Origin: an uncultured Anaerolineaceae bacterium
Lineage (GTDB): Bacteria > Chloroflexota > Anaerolineae > Anaerolineales > Anaerolineaceae
Direction: 5' to 3'
DNA length: 14,251 bases
Assembly (NCBI GenBank): GCA_937890875.1
Contig: CALAEB010000099.1
Coordinates: forward strand, 1-14,251
Positions 6,432 through 14,251 of the stretch are shown here, in pieces; the first letter of the stretch is position 1, and every line of letters starts with the position of its first letter. Below the pieces are notes generated by a model. The model ran no database searches. It was not told the origin of the DNA and was given only the letters and a program-made list of their open reading frames with translations. The position numbers and the translations under genes were made by a program.

Positions 6432-7097
6432 CTATATTTGTTTTTTTTGAGTTGACATTAATTGTTTCTTTCTCTCATCCTCACTGCTGATCTCAACAGC
6501 GGAAGCGATATATAACGTTGCCAGCGTGGTCATAATATAAGCCTGAATCACCCCGGTCACCATTCCGAGCAGAATAAACGGGATGGGAATAATCATCGGG
6601 AGGAGGGAAAATACAATCGCGACAATCAAATCGCCGCTCATAATATTGCCGAACAGCCGCAATGTCAGCGACAGTGTCCGGCTGAAATGTCCCAGCAACT
6701 CGATGGGGAACAAAAAGATCGGATCCGAAAACGTTTTAAGATATTTCCAGAATCCTTTTTTCTGGATGCCGTAGAAATGAACGGCGAAAAACACGATTAC
6801 CGCCAGCGCTGTCGGCGAGCTCAGCCCGGGGACAACGGAAAGCAAATTCGAAAAACAGATAAAAATGAACAGACTTCCCAGCAGCGGCAGATAAGGCGTG
6901 AGATTCTCCACATCCAAAACATCCCCGACAATGCCTTCAATAAATTCAAGCAGCATTTCCAAAAGGCTCGGTTTTACCTGTTTCACAATCAGAACCAGAC
7001 CGATAATAATCGCCATCAGAATCCAGGTCATCACAACGGTATTCCGAATGGGTATGCCCAGCAGCGTAAATACAACCGGATGAGAGATCACGTCCAT
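6432..7097 (-). CDS. atpB: N-ATPase Fo subunit a (ion channel)
   Basis: A 221-residue membrane protein with five to six hydrophobic segments. It forms the two ion half-channels against the c-ring. The essential arginine is R147 in TLSLTLRLFGNIMSGDLI (E. coli R210 equivalent), preceded by PIELLGHFSR. The last helix has VIQAYIMTTLATLYI, the expected Q-x-Y/F pattern. The N-terminal HPVVFTLLGIPIRNTVVMTW is the short alternative-ATPase form, without the long N-terminal domain of standard AtpB. One loop appears shortened: where relatives have roughly PTADxNTTxALAL, this protein runs directly PTALAV (95-100). It starts 3 bp after atpR and ends 13 bp before atpE. Stop TAG. Confidence 0.96.
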   Translation of the reverse strand: MDVISHPVVFTLLGIPIRNTVVMTWILMAIIIGLVLIVKQVKPSLLEMLLEFIEGIVGDVLDVENLTPYLPLLGSLFIFICFSNLLSVVPGLSSPTALAVIVFFAVHFYGIQKKGFWKYLKTFSDPIFLFPIELLGHFSRTLSLTLRLFGNIMSGDLIVAIVFSLLPMIIPIPFILLGMVTGVIQAYIMTTLATLYIASAVEISSEDERKKQLMSTQKKQI

Positions 7098-7100
7098 AGC

Positions 7101-7430
7101 TTATTTTTCAACTTCCTTGTCCTTATCTTTTTTGGTATCCGCCCTCTTTCCGGATAATTTTGAGACCTGAAAAAGATTAATAACGGTAAATCCCGCAACG
7201 GCCAGAATCGCATATAATGGCCCCATCTGAAGCGCAAAATAAAGCAGGGCCGCCATCAAACCCAACCGGACCAGCCCGCCAAGCACAAGATGCAATATGA
7301 TTTTCGTCCCGCTTTCCGGCTGCATTTTATCGGTGAAAGATCGAATGGAACGCATAAAAAGACGCGCATACAGCATTCCGCCGCCAAACCACAGAATACC
7401 GAATGCAATTTTTGCAGTGCCGCTATTCAT
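7101..7430 (-). CDS. atpR: N-ATPase accessory membrane protein AtpR
   Basis: A 109-residue protein with three predicted membrane helices (about 8-26, 44-68, 70-88) and a very charged tail ending KKDKDKEVEK. Helix 2 contains a buried arginine (R55 in GGLVRLGLM). A conserved arginine in this position marks AtpR, a protein found only with N-ATPases; it has been proposed to pair with the c-subunit carboxylate during ring assembly. The position between AtpQ and subunit a also matches the N-ATPase order. It overlaps atpQ by 8 bp (ATGAATAG), with AAGGA just before the ATG, and is followed 3 bp later by atpB. Identification rests on size, arginine and gene order rather than on strong sequence identity. 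Confidence 0.85.
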   Translation of the reverse strand: MNSGTAKIAFGILWFGGGMLYARLFMRSIRSFTDKMQPESGTKIILHLVLGGLVRLGLMAALLYFALQMGPLYAILAVAGFTVINLFQVSKLSGKRADTKKDKDKEVEK

Positions 7431-7707
7431 TTTCCTTTTTATCCTCCATTTTTTTCTTTCGAATCTCGTAAGATTCGTAAACCATAAATTTGATCAAAAA
7501 ATAACAACCGGTCAAAAGCCCAAAAACGAAAGCAATCAGTGTAAATACAGGCTTTGTATTAAAATGCACATCAATAAAGTGACCGGCGACCGGACTTAAC
7601 GTTATCGGAAGGGCCAGTTCCCATCCCAAGGTCGAGGCCTTCAAATCTCTGCCGGTGAGCCGGCGGGGATTCTTTTTTTTCCCATGTTTGGTGTCGAAGG
7701 CACCCAT
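7423..7707 (-). CDS. atpQ: N-ATPase accessory membrane protein AtpQ (AtpI-like)
   Basis: A 94-residue protein with a basic N-terminus (KHGKKKNPRR) and two membrane helices: LGWELALPITLSPVAGHFID (27-46) and PVFTLIAFVFGLLTGCYFLI (53-72), joined by VHFNTK. The LGW-x-x-ALP...G-x-x-x-D pattern followed by P-x-FTL is that of the small AtpI-related proteins; in N-ATPase operons this gene is atpQ. AtpI-type proteins help c-ring assembly and have been linked to Mg2+ uptake; the exact role of AtpQ is unknown. Start choice is uncertain. A GTG at 7749 would add 14 residues but has no ribosome site; the ATG at 7707 has an AGGA about 10 nt upstream and begins where the family similarity begins. The stop overlaps the atpR start. 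Confidence 0.83.
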   Translation of the reverse strand: MGAFDTKHGKKKNPRRLTGRDLKASTLGWELALPITLSPVAGHFIDVHFNTKPVFTLIAFVFGLLTGCYFLIKFMVYESYEIRKKKMEDKKENE

Positions 7708-7814
7708 GATCCAATCATCCTGCTGTGTTCGCAACAGTTTGCAAAACACAGAATGTTTTTTGAATATTGACAGCGGTTCCTTTCCGGACGCAAAACCCGG
7801 AGTTCCGCAGCCGG

Positions 7815-9498
<1,684 letters not shown>

Positions 9499-9630
9499 CT
9501 ATCTGTCTATAGTTTTGTCCATTCTATAATTATGAAAACGTCTTGAAGAACCAACGCAAAGCCGGCAATTCAGAATTTGAAAACAGCCTGGAAAAATGTG
9601 TCCTGCCCTGCAAGAAATCCGGACGGATCA

Positions 9631-9644
9631 CAATGGTGCCATTG
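9631..9644. promoter_or_regulatory. Perfect dyad CAATGG-TG-CCATTG, possible operator
   Basis: 6-bp perfect arms around two bases, about 145 bp upstream of the atpD start. A related dyad, AATGG-TCCA-CCATA, lies at 9767-9780. Two similar sites of this kind could be targets of one regulator. Confidence 0.4.
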
Positions 9645-9649
9645 ACGAA

Positions 9650-9664
9650 TTGAAATGATTTCAA
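9650..9664. promoter_or_regulatory. Perfect dyad TTGAAAT-G-ATTTCAA, possible operator
   Basis: 7-bp perfect arms around one base, 5 bp beyond the previous dyad. The geometry suits a homodimeric regulator rather than an RNA hairpin, because the loop would be one base. A further 10-bp palindrome, AATTCGAATT, follows at 9677-9686. Confidence 0.35.
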
Positions 9665-9707
9665 AAGATGATCGGTAATTCGAATTTTGAAAAAGGTTCT
9701 TTGTGAT

Positions 9708-9741
9708 TATTCTGTTTCAATGTTTTGTCAGAAACAGAATA
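9708..9741. repeat. Inverted repeat with 11-bp perfect arms
   Basis: TATTCTGTTTC (9708-9718 region, first base T9708) pairs exactly with GAAACAGAATA (9731-9741) across a 12-base spacer. The arms are only about 27% GC and no T-run follows in either direction, so it is a poor terminator for the kinase gene 180 bp away. It could be a regulator site or a hairpin in a long leader. Confidence 0.5.
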
Positions 9742-9899
9742 GCCGCAAAATATACGCTTTGTCCAAAATGGTCCACCATATTTCGAACTGCTGAAAGATT
9801 ATCAAAAAACAGACATTCAATAGCAATATAGTATATAATTATTGTCTATTTTTCAAAATTATAAAACAGACTTAATTGTTTGTCTAACAATTTAATTCC

Positions 9900-9917
9900 G
9901 TGCCAGGAAAGAGGCAC
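9900..9917 (-). terminator. Weak terminator-like hairpin after the histidine kinase
   Basis: On the minus strand GTGCC and GGCAC pair across an 8-base loop (TCTTTCCT), 6 bp past the kinase stop. The following bases are AT-rich but not a run of T. This is the only stem directly after the gene; termination here is a guess. Confidence 0.3.
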
Positions 9918-9923
9918 ATCCGC

Positions 9924-11531
9924 TCATTCCCCGATATTCCGGAATTTCAACGCCGCCGGATAGTCATCCGGGTCAAGCGGAAGTGTAAATGAAAAAATTG
10001 CCCCCTTTCGGTCGGAACGGTTCTCCGCCCATATCCTGCCGCCATGCCCCTCAATAATCGCGTTGCTGAGATATAGCCCCAACCCGACGCCATTTGCCTT
10101 GTTCGCGCTCCGCTTCGAGCGGAAGAAGCGCTCGAAAATATGCGAAAAATCCTCCGGCGCAATTCCCGGGCCTTCATCCTGCACGGAAATCTTCACAAAA
10201 TCGCCTGACCGGACGCCCGCAATTGATATCTCGCCTCCCGGCGCATACTTGATTGCATTCGAAATCAGATTCAGCAGAACCTGTTCGATCCGGTCGGCAT
10301 CCCCGTAAATAACCGGAAAGTCCTTTTCAAACGAATACACAATTTTGTGCCGGTCCGACTGTGTCTGCATCCGCTTTGTGACATGACCGACAATTTCTTC
10401 CAGATTGACATCCGTCCGGTTCAGCTTCAGCGCACCGGAATAAAGCCTGGATGCATCCAGCAGGTCATTGATCATGCTCGACAGGCGGTCCGCTTCCTCC
10501 TCAATCACGGCCAGCGACTCCTGCAAGACAAAACTGTCCCATTCAGCGTCTTCCAGCCGCATGGTCGAAGCGTACCCTTTAATTAGCGCGACCGGTGTTT
10601 TCAGCTCATGGCTGATGGTCGAAATAAAGGTATTTTTTAAATCGTCCGCTTCACGGAATTTAGAGATATCACGCACCATCGCAATGATATTCACCATCAT
10701 ATTCTCGGAATTCATCACCGGCGTGTAAATAATGCTCACAGGGAGCGGCTTTTCAGCCAGCTGCCCGTAAGTCAGATTCCCTTCAACATACAGCCTGGAG
10801 TCACGGTTCAGCGGCCATCCGCCGGCCTCGCCGTCCTGCAGTTCCATCCCGGCCGTAATTTTAGTCAGCTGGATCACATCATCATGATGCATACCCAGGA
10901 TCGTGTTTTCCTTCAGCCGCAGCATTTTCAGTAAAGCCGGATTGACCTGCTCAATCTTATGCCCGTTGTCCAACACGATGATTCCGTCAGCCGCCGCGTT
11001 AATCAGTGCGTTCAAGCGGTTCTTTTCCCGGACATTTTCGCCGTACAGGTTGGCATTGCGCACAGCAATCACGGCCTGGTCGGCGAATATTTTCAGCATC
11101 ATCCGGTCATTTAAAGAAAAACTTACCGGATAATTCCGGAAAATTACGATAATTCCCAGCACATTCCCGTGTTCAACCATCGGCAGCCCGACCCCATCCG
11201 CAAAACCCAGCTCCTTGATTTCGCGGACCCGGTCAATCAGCAGGTTGATATCCAGCAGCGCGGATTCGGTCGTCTCGGCCGTGTCATCTTCAAATTTTGA
11301 AAGATAGGTCTCAATATACTTCAGGCCGGCTTCGCCGATCCCGCGCGTGATCCGCACATGCCATTTTTCTGTTTCGGAATAAAGCGCGATAAATCCGCCG
11401 AAACCGCCGATCATATCGGTGGAAATCCGCAGAATCTGCCATAATAAAGTATCCAGATCCAGTTCCTGCGTTAGAATACGCGCCAATTCAAGCAGAAAAT
11501 CCCGCTGACGAATTCGGATATCCTGAAGCAT
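9924..11531 (-). CDS. Cytoplasmic sensor histidine kinase, GAF-PAS-HisKA-HATPase
   Basis: A 535-residue two-component sensor kinase. A GAF domain spans about 10-160 (from LLELARILTQELDLDTLL to the FADQAVIAVRNA helix). A PAS domain follows at about 172-290 (LINAAADGIIVLDNGHKI, ending at MVRDISKF). The HisKA helix has the phospho-acceptor H308 in ISTISHELKTP. The ATPase domain shows the N-box NLISNAIKYA (N425 region), G1 DEGPGIAPE (452-460), F-box IFERFFR and G2 GVGLGLYLSN. All catalytic boxes are intact. No membrane segment or signal peptide is present, so it senses an internal signal or a small molecule via GAF/PAS. No response regulator is adjacent, making it an orphan. The ATG follows AAAGGA with 8-nt spacing. 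It shares a strand with the ATPase operon but lies 434 bp away, so co-regulation is only a possibility. Confidence 0.93.
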   Translation of the reverse strand: MLQDIRIRQRDFLLELARILTQELDLDTLLWQILRISTDMIGGFGGFIALYSETEKWHVRITRGIGEAGLKYIETYLSKFEDDTAETTESALLDINLLIDRVREIKELGFADGVGLPMVEHGNVLGIIVIFRNYPVSFSLNDRMMLKIFADQAVIAVRNANLYGENVREKNRLNALINAAADGIIVLDNGHKIEQVNPALLKMLRLKENTILGMHHDDVIQLTKITAGMELQDGEAGGWPLNRDSRLYVEGNLTYGQLAEKPLPVSIIYTPVMNSENMMVNIIAMVRDISKFREADDLKNTFISTISHELKTPVALIKGYASTMRLEDAEWDSFVLQESLAVIEEEADRLSSMINDLLDASRLYSGALKLNRTDVNLEEIVGHVTKRMQTQSDRHKIVYSFEKDFPVIYGDADRIEQVLLNLISNAIKYAPGGEISIAGVRSGDFVKISVQDEGPGIAPEDFSHIFERFFRSKRSANKANGVGLGLYLSNAIIEGHGGRIWAENRSDRKGAIFSFTLPLDPDDYPAALKFRNIGE

Positions 11532-11648
11532 TTTTTCTTCCTTTCGAACAGCCGATAGGGTTTATTCGCGGTCTCTCATGATCTCTGTATCCGTTTCATC
11601 CGCCGAATGACAAAACACAAACCGGATGATAACAGCGATCTTGCCCTG

Positions 11649-11667
11649 TTTTTGACGACGTCAAAAA
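11649..11667. promoter_or_regulatory. 19-bp palindrome TTTTTGACG-A-CGTCAAAAA, possible operator
   Basis: Nine-base perfect arms around a single central A. It lies 118 bp upstream of the kinase ATG and about 507 bp from pncA. The single-base centre rules out a stable RNA hairpin, so a dimeric DNA-binding protein is the likeliest reader; which one is unknown. Confidence 0.5.
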
Positions 11668-12004
11668 TCGAGAAAAGCAGGCAGGCAGCTGATTCCGAAC
11701 AGACAAACCAAGGCCGGATCACTGATCGTTCACCAACAACTTGACTTCCGGCAGAGATTTTCTATGTTTTGTCCAACTGTCAGATTTTTACACCCGAACA
11801 AAATTCCGAATCGCTGTCCGGTCATCTTCACAAAAGAAACCTTTCAAAAATTGATTATAATTTATTTTTTAACGGGCTCCGTTTATTCCAAGGATGCGAA
11901 ATCCGGACGCCCGATTTGAATAAATAACGATGAACTGATGGTTTTCTCTTTTTTGAAAAGCAGGAAAGTAAGTAAACCACAGATGTTTTTTTCGGAGTCT
12001 TTCA

Positions 12005-12068
12005 TTGTTCAAACATCGAATTTCCGAGAAAAAAGCAGAGATTCGAAATTTGAACAAGGGATTTTTTT
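12005..12068 (+). terminator. Imperfect hairpin followed by a T-run upstream of pncA (leader attenuator or terminator candidate)
   Basis: Arms 12005-12021 and 12041-12057 pair over 15 of 17 positions: TTGTTCAAA with TTTGAACAA, then a two-base mismatch, then TCGAAT with ATTCGA. The loop is 19 bases. Seven T (12062-12068) follow after GGGA, in the plus direction, toward pncA, whose start is 117 bp from the arm. The stem is AT-rich, so as an intrinsic terminator it would be weak. It could act in the pncA leader if transcription begins upstream. Confidence 0.35.
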
Positions 12069-12173
12069 CACCGGTCTATTCGAAACATGTTTCCATAATT
12101 CGAGTTGCCGAAGGAAGAGAATGCCGCTTGATTTCTGAAATGTTTATGTTAGCATATTGATAATGGAGAGAAT

Positions 12174-12752
12174 ATGACCAATCTGCTTGTTATTATGGAT
12201 ATGAATAATGGGTTTGCGAAAAAAGGCGCGCTTTACAGCCCGCGGACGGAGGCGCTGATCCAGCCCATCGCTGAATTTTGCAGAGAAAAATCCGAATCCA
12301 AAGACTGGACCCTTCTGGCGCTGAGCGATGCTCATGATCCTGCGGATATCGAACTGCAGGTTTTTCCGCCTCACTGCATGGCAGGCACAACGGAATCGGA
12401 AGTTGTGGCTGAAATAAAACCTTATTGCAATATGATCCTGCCCAAATGTACCACCGGCGGCTTCTTTGAAATCCAGGCGGCGGCCAAAACCGATTCGCGT
12501 TACGAATTAAGCGCTTACGACGAAATTCATGTCGTCGGCTGCTGCACAGACCTTTGTATTTTTAACTTCTCGTTAATCACCCAAAAGAATCTGGAGTTTC
12601 TTTTTCATAACCAGGCAATCAGTAAAATGCCCAGAATCATCGTTCACCGTTCGCTGATTGATACATATGACACGGACGGACACTCGGCGGAGACATTGAA
12701 TGATTTCTTCCCGGTCCATATGGCGCTTAACGGAATCGAGATCGCATCCTGA
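12174..12752 (+). CDS. pncA: Nicotinamidase (isochorismatase-family cysteine hydrolase)
   Basis: A 192-residue hydrolase that turns nicotinamide into nicotinate and ammonia in NAD salvage. The catalytic triad is visible: D9 (LVIMDMNNGF), K91 (ILPKCTTGGF) and nucleophile C128 in CCTDLCIF. The metal site pattern of nicotinamidases is present as D52-x-H54 (SDAHDP) and H67 in FPPHCMAGT. The last motif separates nicotinamidases from other isochorismatase-family members. The function is strongly supported by the next gene, which uses the product nicotinate and overlaps by 1 bp (TGATG). GGAGAG lies 3 nt before the ATG, close but usable. It is 642 bp from the divergent kinase. Bases 12005-12068 may hold a leader attenuator. 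Confidence 0.92.
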   Translation: MTNLLVIMDMNNGFAKKGALYSPRTEALIQPIAEFCREKSESKDWTLLALSDAHDPADIELQVFPPHCMAGTTESEVVAEIKPYCNMILPKCTTGGFFEIQAAAKTDSRYELSAYDEIHVVGCCTDLCIFNFSLITQKNLEFLFHNQAISKMPRIIVHRSLIDTYDTDGHSAETLNDFFPVHMALNGIEIAS

Positions 12753-14221
12753 TGAACACGGCAAAAAAAGATTTATTTGACCAGCGTAACCTGACGATGC
12801 TATGTGATTTTTATGAAATCACGATGGCGAACGGATATTTTTCGCACGGAATGAAAGACAGAATCGCAGTATTTGACGTCTTCTTCCGTGATATTCCGGA
12901 TGACGGCGGATTCGCCATTTTCTGCGGTCTGGAACAGGTCATCCAATATCTTGAAAATCTCAGTTTCAGTGAAGAAGATTTGACCTATCTGGAAAACCGG
13001 GGACTTTTTGACCCGCAGTTCCTCGACTACCTGCGCAGGTTTAAATTCGAATGCGACGTTTGGGCCATGCAGGAAGGGACGGTCATCTTCCCGGGCGAAC
13101 CGATCATACGGGTGCGCGGCCCGATCATCCAAGCCCAGTTCATTGAGACCATGCTCCTGCTGAGCGTCAATCATCAATCGCTGATCGCCACCAAAACCAA
13201 CCGCATCGTGCGCGCGGCCAAAGGGCGCGCGGTGCTTGAATTCGGCTCCCGCCGGGCACAGGGGTACGATGCGGCCAATTACGGTGCCCGAGCAGCCTAC
13301 ATTGCCGGCGCGACCGCCAGCGCAAATACCTGGACGGATGTCCATTTCGGAGTCCCGGCCGGCGGAACGATGGCGCATTCCTGGGTACAGTCATTCGATA
13401 CCGAACTGGAATCTTTTATCGCGTACGCACAGGCCTACCCTGACGAATGCACGCTTTTGGTAGACACTTATAACACGCTGCGATCCGGTATCCCAAACGC
13501 GGTCAAAGTCGCGCATGAAGTGCTGGAACCCATGGGAAAGCGGCTGCAAGCAATCCGCCTGGACAGCGGTGATATTGCCTATCTTTCCAAAAAAGCCCGC
13601 ACAATGCTGGATAAGGCCGGATTAACCGACTGCAAAATTGTGGTCAGCAATTCGCTGGACGAATACATCATCCGCTCCATTCTGATCCAGGGAGCGCAGG
13701 TGGATACGTTCGGCGTCGGCGAAAATCTTATCACAGCCCGCAGCGATGCCGTATTCGGCGGCGTTTACAAACTGGTCGCGACCTACGACGAGGACGGGGA
13801 ATTGGTCCCGAAAATAAAGATTTCAGACAACATCGACAAGATCACCACGCCCTCCTTTAAAGAGGTCTGGCGCTTGTTTGAAAAAGATGATCACCATCCG
13901 CTGGCGGATGTCATCACGCTGGAACATGAAATCATTCCGGATGGCGGGCCTTATGAGATCTTTGATCCGTTGGACCCGACCAAACGCAAGGTCATGACAA
14001 ATTTCTATGCGAAGAAATTGCTGGTTCCTGTCTATGAAAAAGGGAAACTGGTTTATCAAAGACCGGCGCTTCCGCAGATCCGTGAAAACTGTCTGCGAAA
14101 TGTGTCCGAGCTTTGGGAGGAAATCTGCCGCCTGGATAATCCGCACCAATACTATGTTGACCTGTCCCAGGAACTTTGGGACCTGAAGACAAAACTGATC
14201 AAGGAATACCGGAATAAATGA
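12752..14221 (+). CDS. pncB: Nicotinate phosphoribosyltransferase (PncB, type-2-like)
   Basis: A 489-residue enzyme that joins nicotinate to phosphoribosyl pyrophosphate, with ATP hydrolysis, giving nicotinate mononucleotide for NAD synthesis. Visible marks: LCDFYEITMANGY near the N-terminus (18-30), FDVFFRDIP, LEFGSRRAQGYDAA (162-175), GGTMAHSW with the presumed phosphorylated histidine H209, LLVDTYNTLRSGI, AIRLDSGD, the phosphate-binding region VSNSLDEY and VDTFGVGE, and a C-terminal extension. The length fits the family (about 480-500). Start and stop codons are both in the window. It overlaps pncA by 1 bp, so the two enzymes act in sequence and are made together. The window ends 30 bp downstream with no terminator visible. 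Confidence 0.96.
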   Translation: MNTAKKDLFDQRNLTMLCDFYEITMANGYFSHGMKDRIAVFDVFFRDIPDDGGFAIFCGLEQVIQYLENLSFSEEDLTYLENRGLFDPQFLDYLRRFKFECDVWAMQEGTVIFPGEPIIRVRGPIIQAQFIETMLLLSVNHQSLIATKTNRIVRAAKGRAVLEFGSRRAQGYDAANYGARAAYIAGATASANTWTDVHFGVPAGGTMAHSWVQSFDTELESFIAYAQAYPDECTLLVDTYNTLRSGIPNAVKVAHEVLEPMGKRLQAIRLDSGDIAYLSKKARTMLDKAGLTDCKIVVSNSLDEYIIRSILIQGAQVDTFGVGENLITARSDAVFGGVYKLVATYDEDGELVPKIKISDNIDKITTPSFKEVWRLFEKDDHHPLADVITLEHEIIPDGGPYEIFDPLDPTKRKVMTNFYAKKLLVPVYEKGKLVYQRPALPQIRENCLRNVSELWEEICRLDNPHQYYVDLSQELWDLKTKLIKEYRNK

Positions 14222-14251
14222 TCTGTATAACAGCAAAGAACCGCTCAGCCG

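Larger units (their letters stand above)
11532..12173. promoter_or_regulatory. Divergent intergenic region between the histidine kinase and the NAD-salvage genes
   Basis: This 642-bp AT-rich stretch should hold promoters in both directions. Small open frames inside it (e.g. 11869-12057 minus, 11938-12138 plus) have no ribosome site or family pattern and are not called. It contains a 19-bp palindrome near the kinase side, a TATAAT at 11856-11861 (plus) without a good -35, and an imperfect hairpin with a T-run near pncA. Repeated TTCGAA-like words occur at 12017-12100. No tRNA, CRISPR or mobile element is seen. Confidence 0.45.

Noticed and set aside
6687..7157. 156-codon open frame opposite subunit a and atpR
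   Set aside because: Antisense shadow; Gln/Asn/His-rich product as expected from complementing membrane-protein codons.
7708..7814. Frameshifted remnant of an epsilon C-terminal domain, since the atpQ frame stays open back to the epsilon stop
   Set aside because: The conceptual translation of this stretch has Gly/Pro-rich and Cys-containing segments and no amphipathic helix pair like the epsilon C-terminal domain. I treat it as spacer, though a read check of the stop is reasonable.
9708..9741. Intrinsic terminator for the histidine kinase
   Set aside because: The stem is AT-rich, lies 180 bp past the stop and has no T-run on either side; kept only as an inverted repeat.
11869..12138. Small open frames in the divergent intergenic region
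   Set aside because: No ribosome site, no membrane or domain pattern, and they overlap each other on opposite strands over the same AT-rich sequence and hairpin.
12128..12164. Promoter just upstream of pncA (TTGATT with GATAAT or similar)
   Set aside because: No combination gives an acceptable spacer and also leaves the ribosome site GGAGAG inside the transcript.
12800..13378. 192-codon open frame opposite pncB
   Set aside because: Antisense shadow of a strongly conserved enzyme gene; product has no family signature.

Overview
The window (about 50% GC in genes, AT-richer between them) comes from a bacterium. Its centre is a complete, tightly packed operon for an alternative F-type ATPase of the N-ATPase class, read on the minus strand. 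The order is beta, epsilon, AtpQ, AtpR, a, c, b(+delta-like), alpha, a small PII-like gene, gamma. This is the N-ATPase order atpDCQRBEFAG with one extra gene between alpha and gamma. A cytoplasmic GAF-PAS histidine kinase without a neighbouring response regulator, and a type-2 nicotinate phosphoribosyltransferase, would fit an anaerobic Chloroflexota (Anaerolineae-like) host. That placement is an inference from gene style with low confidence; no rRNA or other taxonomic marker is present.

Layout. 2-367 (+): C-terminal fragment of a SUMF1/formylglycine-generating-enzyme-like protein, overlapping tail to tail with 324-2396 (-), a large multi-spanning GT-C (GT39/ArnT-like) membrane protein. 2491-9489 (-): N-ATPase operon. 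9490-9923: a 434-bp gene-free stretch dense in short perfect palindromes, upstream of the operon. 9924-11531 (-): orphan histidine kinase. 11532-12173: a 642-bp AT-rich divergent intergenic region with a 19-bp palindrome and a long imperfect hairpin followed by a T-run. 12174-14221 (+): a two-gene NAD-salvage operon (nicotinamidase, then nicotinate phosphoribosyltransferase) with 1-bp overlap.

How they work together. The ATPase genes encode a full rotary enzyme: catalytic head (alpha, beta, gamma, epsilon), a stalk in which b carries a delta-like tail, the ion channel and rotor (a, c), and the two N-ATPase-specific membrane proteins AtpQ and AtpR. The c subunit carries two buried carboxylates. 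Epsilon is reduced to its beta-sandwich and lacks the usual inhibitory C-terminal helices, and alpha has an N-terminal extension of about 48 residues. The most notable point is the 105-aa gene inserted between alpha and gamma. It has the fold signature of the DUF970/PstA/DarA family of cyclic-di-AMP receptors. This suggests a nucleotide-sensing regulator co-produced with an ion-pumping ATPase, although several ligand-contact positions are changed. The NAD-salvage pair converts nicotinamide to nicotinate and then to nicotinate mononucleotide.
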